Origin: Candidatus Alloscillospira gallinarum
Lineage (GTDB): Bacteria > Bacillota > Clostridia > Oscillospirales > Oscillospiraceae
Reading direction: 5' to 3'
Length of the DNA stretch: 10,414 nt
Assembly: GCA_904420055.1 (NCBI GenBank)
Contig: CAJFTV010000020.1
Location: 1 to 10,414 of the forward strand
Part shown: one piece after another, positions 6,138 to 10,414 of the stretch
Numbering within the stretch: position 1 is the stretch's first letter
How the letters are laid out: each line of letters starts with the position of its first letter
Translations under genes and position numbers: made by a program
Notes under the pieces: model-generated
The model's input: the letters and a program-made list of their open reading frames with translations, nothing else
What the model was told of the DNA's origin: nothing
Database searches by the model: none

Positions 6138-7436
6138 TCAGCCGGCATCTCTGACCGATTTTCCGTCATCCTCCGGCACGTAGACGCTTAAAATATCAGC
6201 CCCCACGCCTCTGAGCTTTTCTATAAGGCTCTCATAGCCGCGCTCGATGTAGTTTATGCCCTCAATTTCAGTAACACCGCCTGCCATAAGTCCCGCAATT
6301 ACCATGGCAGCGCCCGCTCTTAAATCCATAGCCCTGACTGGCGCGCCGCCAAGGGCCTCAACCCCCTCAATAACTGCAACACGTCCGTCCACCTGTATTC
6401 TGGCTCCCATCTTTGTGAGCTCGTCCACATACTTATATCTGTTGTCCCAGACGCCCTCAGTTATTACGCTCGTACCCCGGCCAATACAGAGCACGGTGGC
6501 AATCTGAGGCTGCATATCCGTGGGAAAACCAGGATACGGCATGGTCTTTACATTTGTCCTCTTTATGGGGCCGCTTCTGGCTATGCGGATAGAGTCCTCA
6601 TATTCTGTCACAGCAACGCCCATCTCCCTGAGCTTTCCTGTTATACAGTCCATATGCTTTGGTATTACATTCTTAATCAGGACGTCTCCGCCGGTTCCGG
6701 CCACGGCGGCCATATAAGTGCCCGCCTCAATCTGGTCGGGAATAATTGAGTACATTCCCGGCCGCAGCTTTTCAACGCCGTTAATTTTAATTACGTTTGT
6801 CCCCGCTCCGCGGATATCCGCGCCCATGGAGTTTAAAAAGTTGGCCAAATCAACTATATGGGGCTCCCGGGCCGCATTTTCAATGACAGTCCTCCCCTTC
6901 GCCAGCACAGCCGCCAGCATAATATTTATAGTCGCTCCCACAGAAACAACGTCCAGATAGACCGGCGCACCGCGCAGACCGTTTTCCGTCTCGGCATATA
7001 CAAGGCCGTTTCTAACCTCAACAGTTGCTCCCATGGCCTCAAAGCCCTTTATGTGCTGGTCAATGGGCCGCACGCCCCCAAAATTACACCCGCCGGGCAT
7101 GGCGACAACAGCCCTGCCGAAGCGGCCAAGCATTGCGCCTATGAGGTAGTAGGAAGCCCGCAATTTGCGCATCATGTCAAATGTGGCCTCGCTTGTCTTA
7201 ATTCCGGAACAGTCAATATCCATCGTGTGCCTGTTCACTGTGCGTATATCAGCGCCCATTTCCCGGAGAATGTCCAAAAACATAGTTACGTCAGAAATCT
7301 GGGGAATATTGTCAATCCTGCATACGCCCTCAACCATGAGCGCGGCGGGAATTATTGCGACAGCGGCATTTTTGGCACCGCTTATTTCAATCTCTCCGAA
7401 TAGTGGTGTGCCGCCTTTTACTACATACTTATACAT
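6138..7436 (-). CDS. murA: UDP-N-acetylglucosamine 1-carboxyvinyltransferase MurA
   Basis: MurA transfers enolpyruvate from phosphoenolpyruvate to UDP-N-acetylglucosamine, the first committed step of peptidoglycan synthesis, in the cytoplasm. The protein is 432 residues against about 420 in the family. It begins MYKYVVKGGTPLFGEIEISGAKN, which includes the conserved lysine 22 and asparagine 23. The catalytic loop is PGGCNFGGVRPIDQHIKG, with cysteine 117, the residue alkylated by fosfomycin, so sensitivity to the drug is expected. The loop seems to carry one residue more between the cysteine and RPID than in well-known MurA proteins. Other landmarks are IIPDQIEAGTYM and GFPTDMQPQ. The start at 7436 has only a modest GGGGCGG ribosome binding site. 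Bacillota often carry two MurA paralogues; which one this is cannot be told here. It precedes walJ and has its own strong promoter. Confidence 0.97.
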   Translation of the reverse strand: MYKYVVKGGTPLFGEIEISGAKNAAVAIIPAALMVEGVCRIDNIPQISDVTMFLDILREMGADIRTVNRHTMDIDCSGIKTSEATFDMMRKLRASYYLIGAMLGRFGRAVVAMPGGCNFGGVRPIDQHIKGFEAMGATVEVRNGLVYAETENGLRGAPVYLDVVSVGATINIMLAAVLAKGRTVIENAAREPHIVDLANFLNSMGADIRGAGTNVIKINGVEKLRPGMYSIIPDQIEAGTYMAAVAGTGGDVLIKNVIPKHMDCITGKLREMGVAVTEYEDSIRIARSGPIKRTNVKTMPYPGFPTDMQPQIATVLCIGRGTSVITEGVWDNRYKYVDELTKMGARIQVDGRVAVIEGVEALGGAPVRAMDLRAGAAMVIAGLMAGGVTEIEGINYIERGYESLIEKLRGVGADILSVYVPEDDGKSVRDAG

Positions 7437-7506
7437 TATCGCACCGCCCCTGTATATTAAGCAGTCTTAAGCTTTTAAAACCAGTAAAATAATATTCACG
7501 TCAAAG

Positions 7507-7539
7507 CAGCAAACAATGACATAAAGCCTGCGTTTGCTG
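7507..7539 (-). other. Stem-loop in the murA leader
   Basis: CAGCAAAC (7507-7514) and GTTTGCTG (7532-7539) form a perfect 8-bp stem with a 17-nt loop, starting a few bases after the predicted transcription start. There is no T tract after it, so it is not a standard terminator. The remaining leader to the ribosome binding site is AT-rich. I do not recognise a known riboswitch class. Confidence 0.5.
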
Positions 7540-7550
7540 TTCCGGGTGGC

Positions 7551-7579
7551 ATTATACTATATTATGTAAATTATTGCAA
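7551..7579 (-). promoter_or_regulatory. Promoter of murA, sigma-A type
   Basis: TTGCAA (7574-7579) and a perfect TATAAT (7551-7556) are separated by 17 bp. Transcription should start near 7543, giving a leader of about 107 nt before the murA ATG at 7436. Confidence 0.8.
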
Positions 7580-7651
7580 CACTTATTCTGTAATTCTTCA
7601 CTTAATTTATACGCAAATTTTATCTGTTTTTTATAAACTTTGTAATTGTGC

Positions 7652-7674
7652 ATACAGCTTTATTTAAACTGTAT
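7652..7674 (-). other. AT-rich hairpin after the Nudix gene, weak terminator candidate
   Basis: ATACAGCTT (7652-7660) can pair with AAACTGTAT (7666-7674), nine pairs including one G-T, around a 5-nt loop. It lies 22 bp past the Nudix stop. No uninterrupted T run follows on the minus strand, so termination here is uncertain. The stretch 7580-7696 holds no gene that I can support. Confidence 0.3.
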
Positions 7675-7696
7675 TTCGCTATTTTTCACACCGAAT

Positions 7697-8248
7697 TTAC
7701 TTATTTCGTCCGTTTTGCAGGAATTCCTTCCCGCGAAATACAGCGCACACTGTCTTTCCGTCAGTTATTTCTCCGACCGCTGCCATTTTAAATAGCTTTT
7801 CAAGCTCAATCTCCTCAAGCTCCAAAAATTCCCCCTCATCGGGGCATGCCTCCCCCCGCTGAAGCCCACAGGCAAGATAGAGGTATATTCTCTCTGTGGA
7901 ATAGCCGGCAGTCGGGTATATAAAGCCAAGGTCGGTCCAGTTCTCCGCCACGCAGCCGGTTTCCTCCAAAAGCTCCCGCTTTGCGGCGCTCAGTGGGTTC
8001 TCACCCTTTTCCAGCCGGCCGGCCGGTGCCTCCAAAAGCTCAGTGCCGGCCGGATACCTGAACTGCCGCACGAGAAGCGCCCTTCCCTTCTCCGTCACAG
8101 GCAGGACGCAAACCGCGCCGCCGTGTTCAACAATCTCCCTCGCCGCCGTGCTGCCGTCACACAGACGCACCCTGTCACAGCAGAGCCTTAATATCTTTCC
8201 GCTGTATATCTCTTTCCGTTCAACCATTGTTTCATCAAACGAGCCCAT
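7697..8248 (-). CDS. Nudix hydrolase, ADP-ribose pyrophosphatase type
   Basis: This cytoplasmic Nudix hydrolase of 183 residues probably splits ADP-ribose into AMP and ribose 5-phosphate, using Mg2+. The Nudix box runs from G77 to C99: G, five residues, E83, seven residues, then RELLEETGC at 91-99. Cysteine takes the place of the usual final aliphatic residue. The upstream strand-loop VRQFRYPAGTELLEAPAG (60-77) and the downstream YPTAGYSTERIYLYLA (111-126) are typical of the NudF/ADP-ribose pyrophosphatase branch. I chose the ATG at 8248 because AGGAG lies 10 nt upstream and the length then fits. An ATG at 8308 adds 20 non-homologous residues and coincides with the predicted transcription start. 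The gene is divergent from typA and is separated from murA by 260 bp. Substrate choice within the Nudix family is inference. Confidence 0.92.
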   Translation of the reverse strand: MGSFDETMVERKEIYSGKILRLCCDRVRLCDGSTAAREIVEHGGAVCVLPVTEKGRALLVRQFRYPAGTELLEAPAGRLEKGENPLSAAKRELLEETGCVAENWTDLGFIYPTAGYSTERIYLYLACGLQRGEACPDEGEFLELEEIELEKLFKMAAVGEITDGKTVCAVFRGKEFLQNGRNK

Positions 8249-8258
8249 ATCAATCACT

Positions 8259-8263
8259 CTCCT
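8259..8263 (-). promoter_or_regulatory. Ribosome binding site that selects the Nudix start at 8248
   Basis: AGGAG ends 10 nt before the ATG at 8248. It implies a 5' leader of about 60 nt if transcription starts near 8308, and it argues against translation from the ATG at 8308. Confidence 0.6.
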
Positions 8264-8314
8264 GTCGGGACAATTTGACCCATAATTGTGATAATGTACA
8301 CTTTCCATGATACA

Positions 8315-8343
8315 ATTATACTATATTTTCTCACCCAATGCAC
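8315..8343 (-). promoter_or_regulatory. Candidate promoter of the Nudix gene
   Basis: A perfect TATAAT (8315-8320) sits in the 13-mer AATATAGTATAAT (8315-8327), identical to that in the murA promoter. At 16-18 bp upstream only poor -35 matches exist (GTGCAT or TGCATT near 8337-8343). It may therefore be weak or need an activator. Confidence 0.5.
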
Positions 8344-8354
8344 CACAAAAATAT

Positions 8355-8382
8355 TTGCAAACACTCCGTCATGGTGTATAAT
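8355..8382 (+). promoter_or_regulatory. Promoter of typA, sigma-A type
   Basis: TTGCAA (8355-8360) and a perfect TATAAT (8377-8382) are spaced 16 bp apart. Transcription would start near 8389, giving a leader of about 29 nt. The promoter faces away from the Nudix promoter. Confidence 0.75.
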
Positions 8383-8405
8383 ATATTGATTTTTGTGATT
8401 AGATT

Positions 8406-8410
8406 AGAGG
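8406..8410 (+). promoter_or_regulatory. Ribosome binding site of typA
   Basis: AGAGG is 7 nt before the ATG at 8418. An in-frame TTG at 8412 is only 1 nt away from it and so is excluded as the start. Confidence 0.7.
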
Positions 8411-8417
8411 TTTGGAT

Positions 8418-10235
8418 ATGAAAGAGCTGAGAAATGTTGCCATTATCGCGCACGTTGACCACGGCAAAACGACCCTCGTTGACGAGATGCTCAAGCAGTC
8501 AGGCGTATTCCGTGAAAACCAGGCTGTCCAGGACAGAGTTATGGACTCCAACGACTTGGAGCGCGAGCGCGGCATAACCATACTGGCAAAAAATACTGCC
8601 GTACAGTACGGCGATATCAAAATAAACATCGTTGATACTCCGGGACACGCCGACTTTGGCGGCGAGGTGGAGCGCATACTGAAAATGGTAAACGGCGTTA
8701 TCCTGCTCGTTGACGCGGCGGAGGGCCCCATGCCCCAGACGCGGTTTGTCCTTCAGCACGCCCTGGAACTCGGCCACAGGGTTATAGTTGTTGTAAACAA
8801 AATTGACCGCCCGGACGCCCGCATACACGAGGTGGTGGACGAGGTTCTGGAGCTTCTTTTGGAGCTTGACGCCACAGACGAGCAGCTCGACTCCCCCATG
8901 TTATTCTGTTCCGGCAGGAAAGGAACGGCCTCCTACTCCCCTGAGGTGGAGGGTGAGGACCTGCGCCCCTTATTTGACACCATTGTGGACTACATTCCCG
9001 CCCCCGAGACGGATACAAGCGCACCACTGCAGATGCTTGTGTCATCTATCGACTATAACGAGTATGTCGGACGTATCGCGATAGGTCGAATTGAGCGCGG
9101 TACTATAAAACAAAACCAGGAAATCGCCGTGTGCAACTATCACGGGGACAAGCCGGTTAAAAAGGCCAAGGCAGTGAGCCTCTACGAGTTTGAGGGGCTC
9201 TCCCGCGTGCCGGTTACGGAGTCCTCGGCCGGAAACATAATCGCCCTGTCCGGTATTGCGGACATAACAATAGGCGACACCGTGTGTGATGTGCTTAATC
9301 CGGAGCCTCTGCCATTTGTAAAAATTTCCGCCCCCACCATAGAGATGACCTTCTCTGTAAACGACAGTCCGTTTGCAGGCAGGGACGGCAAATATGTCAC
9401 TACCAGAAACATACGCGACAGGCTAATGCGTGAGACATTGAAAGACGTATCTCTGCACGTTACGGAAATACCAAACAGCGACAGCTTCAACGTGGCAGGC
9501 CGCGGCGAGATGCACCTCTCAATTCTCATAGAAACAATGCGCCGGGAAAATTACGAGTTTCAGGTATCGCCTCCCCGCGTACTCACAAAGGAAATTGACG
9601 GCGTCCTGTGCGAGCCCGTTGAGCGCCTTGTGGCGGACGTACCGGAAAACGCCGTCGGCGCAGTTATAGAAAAGCTCAGCTCCCGCAAGGGTGAGTTTAT
9701 AGAGATGCTCCCCGTAGGAGGCAGGACAAAACTGCAGTTTCTCATTCCCTCCCGCGGCCTTTTTGGCTACAGGAACGAGTTTCTCACCGACACCCGTGGT
9801 GAGGGTATTATGAGCAGCACATTTGAGAGATATGAGCCGTATAAGGGCGAACTCACTCGCAGGAACAACGGTTCCCTTGTGGCCTTTGAGACGGGCGAAG
9901 CCGTGGCATACGGCCTGTGGAACGCCCAGGACCGCGGAACTCTCTTTATCGGCCCCGGTACTCCCGTATATGCCGGAATGATTGTGGGCGTCTCCCCCAA
10001 GTCTGATGACCTGACTGTAAACGTGTGCAAGAAAAAGCAGCTTACAAATATGCGCGCCGCCGGCAGCGATGAGGCGTTGCGTCTTGTGCCGCCCCGCCAG
10101 ATGAGCCTTGAGCAGTGCCTTGAATTTCTTGCGGACGACGAGCTTTTAGAGGTCACACCGCATAACCTCAGAATGAGGAAGAGCATACTCGACCACAGTC
10201 TGAGAATGAAAGCGCTGAAGGGCGGACAAAAATAA
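8418..10235 (+). CDS. typA: Ribosome-associated translational GTPase TypA/BipA
   Basis: TypA/BipA is an EF-G-like GTPase that binds the 70S ribosome and helps 50S assembly and growth under stress, notably cold. The protein has 605 residues, the normal size. The GTPase motifs are G1 AHVDHGKT (11-18), G2 RGITI (51-55), G3 DTPGH (73-77), G4 NKID (127-130) and G5-region SGRKG (165-169). An EF-Tu-like domain 2 follows (about 203-300), then an EF-G domain III/V-like part including FNVAGRGEMHLSILIE (357-372). The BipA-specific C-terminal domain carries TNMRAAGSDEAL (543-554) and ends with EVTPHNLRMRKSILD. The start is the ATG at 8418, chosen by its ribosome binding site. It is a monocistronic unit, divergent from the Nudix gene and followed by a hairpin. 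Confidence 0.98.
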   Translation: MKELRNVAIIAHVDHGKTTLVDEMLKQSGVFRENQAVQDRVMDSNDLERERGITILAKNTAVQYGDIKINIVDTPGHADFGGEVERILKMVNGVILLVDAAEGPMPQTRFVLQHALELGHRVIVVVNKIDRPDARIHEVVDEVLELLLELDATDEQLDSPMLFCSGRKGTASYSPEVEGEDLRPLFDTIVDYIPAPETDTSAPLQMLVSSIDYNEYVGRIAIGRIERGTIKQNQEIAVCNYHGDKPVKKAKAVSLYEFEGLSRVPVTESSAGNIIALSGIADITIGDTVCDVLNPEPLPFVKISAPTIEMTFSVNDSPFAGRDGKYVTTRNIRDRLMRETLKDVSLHVTEIPNSDSFNVAGRGEMHLSILIETMRRENYEFQVSPPRVLTKEIDGVLCEPVERLVADVPENAVGAVIEKLSSRKGEFIEMLPVGGRTKLQFLIPSRGLFGYRNEFLTDTRGEGIMSSTFERYEPYKGELTRRNNGSLVAFETGEAVAYGLWNAQDRGTLFIGPGTPVYAGMIVGVSPKSDDLTVNVCKKKQLTNMRAAGSDEALRLVPPRQMSLEQCLEFLADDELLEVTPHNLRMRKSILDHSLRMKALKGGQK

Positions 10236-10247
10236 CAAAAATTACAC

Positions 10248-10277
10248 CGTGCCGGGGCGAAGTTTTACCCCGGCACG
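10248..10277 (+). terminator. GC-rich hairpin downstream of typA, terminator without a plus-strand T tract
   Basis: CGTGCCGGGG (10248-10257) pairs perfectly with CCCCGGCACG (10268-10277) over a 10-nt loop, 12 bp after the typA stop. The plus strand continues CCAAACATTAAAATT with no T run. The minus strand instead reads GTGTAATTTTT after the stem. Placement argues for a typA end signal or mRNA 3' stabiliser; the T tract suggests it works better leftward. Confidence 0.6.
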
Positions 10278-10296
10278 CCAAACATTAAAATTACTC

Positions 10297-10324
10297 TTGA
10301 CTTTTTCATTTTCTACGTTAAAAT
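10297..10324 (+). promoter_or_regulatory. Promoter of tRNA-Pro
   Basis: TTGACT (10297-10302) and TAAAAT (10319-10324) are spaced 16 bp apart, which puts transcription initiation near 10331, about six bases before the tRNA 5' end. Confidence 0.7.
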
Positions 10325-10336
10325 AGTGAGTTGTAT

Positions 10337-10412
10337 CCGGGTGTAGCGCAGTTGGTAGCGCGCATGCTTTGGGAGCATGATGCCGCTGGTTCGAATCCAG
10401 TCACTCGGACCA
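10337..10412 (+). tRNA. tRNA-Pro (anticodon TGG), CCA encoded
   Basis: A full 76-nt cloverleaf can be drawn. The acceptor stem is CCGGGTG/CACTCGG with one G-T pair. The D arm is GCGC/GCGC, with loop AGTTGGTA. The anticodon stem is CATGC/GCATG, with loop TTTGGGA giving anticodon TGG at 10370-10372. The T arm is GCTGG/CCAGT, with loop TTCGAAT. The discriminator A and an encoded CCA (10410-10412) complete it. The anticodon reads CCN proline codons, chiefly CCA and CCG. The window ends two bases later, so a tRNA cluster may continue. Confidence 0.97.
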
Positions 10413-10414
10413 TA

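Noticed and set aside
7437..7696. T-box or other known riboswitch upstream of murA
   Set aside because: The leader downstream of the promoter is only about 107 nt and I see neither a T-box sequence nor a terminator/antiterminator pair.
8249..8308. Twenty-residue N-terminal extension of the Nudix protein
   Set aside because: The ATG at 8308 coincides with the expected transcription start and has no ribosome binding site; AGGAG precedes the ATG at 8248.
1..10414. Mobile element, CRISPR array, attachment site or defence island
   Set aside because: No transposase, integrase, spaced direct repeats or phage genes were seen. The tRNA-Pro 3' end at the edge could be an integration site, but the flank is outside the window and no duplicate of it appears inside.

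Overview
The window is a housekeeping stretch of chromosome from a low-to-mid-GC member of the Bacillota, most likely class Clostridia (an Oscillospirales-type lineage). The evidence is Clostridia-style protein families, a murA-walJ-rlmH gene order, GGAGG-type ribosome binding sites, Rho-independent terminators and TTGNNN/TATAAT promoters. I infer the lineage from protein character and did not test it by any search. I saw no mobile element, CRISPR array, phage gene or toxin/antitoxin pair.

Layout: positions 1-8308 are read on the minus strand, so they run right to left. In transcription order they are a Nudix hydrolase (ADP-ribose pyrophosphatase type), then murA, walJ/yycJ (MBL-fold nuclease), rlmH, a small DUF2007-like protein and a phosphohexomutase, followed by a terminator near 2590. 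A MATE-family exporter comes next with a terminator near 1148. Last is a PRK06851-type tandem P-loop ATPase that runs off the left edge, so its C-terminus is missing. On the plus strand, divergent from the Nudix gene, lie typA/bipA (translational GTPase) and a tRNA-Pro(TGG) with its own promoter, ending two bases before the window edge.

Transcription units: murA has a near-consensus promoter and a leader of about 107 nt. A hairpin with a short T tract separates murA from walJ and may only partly terminate. walJ, rlmH and the DUF2007-like gene are packed 1-12 bp apart and form an operon; the phosphohexomutase follows after about 100 bp and probably shares the transcript. The intergenic region 8249-8417 carries back-to-back promoters for the Nudix gene and typA. 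The theme is growth-linked: peptidoglycan precursor synthesis (MurA), sugar-phosphate supply (phosphohexomutase), ribosome modification and assembly (RlmH, TypA) and decoding (tRNA-Pro).

Nothing here looks like an undescribed defence or mobile system. The best leads are modest. The ATPase has an intact first P-loop but a second repeat whose Walker A lysine is lost. MurA has an apparent one-residue glycine insertion in its catalytic loop. Two promoters share a 13-bp element, and there are structured leaders ahead of murA and the phosphohexomutase.
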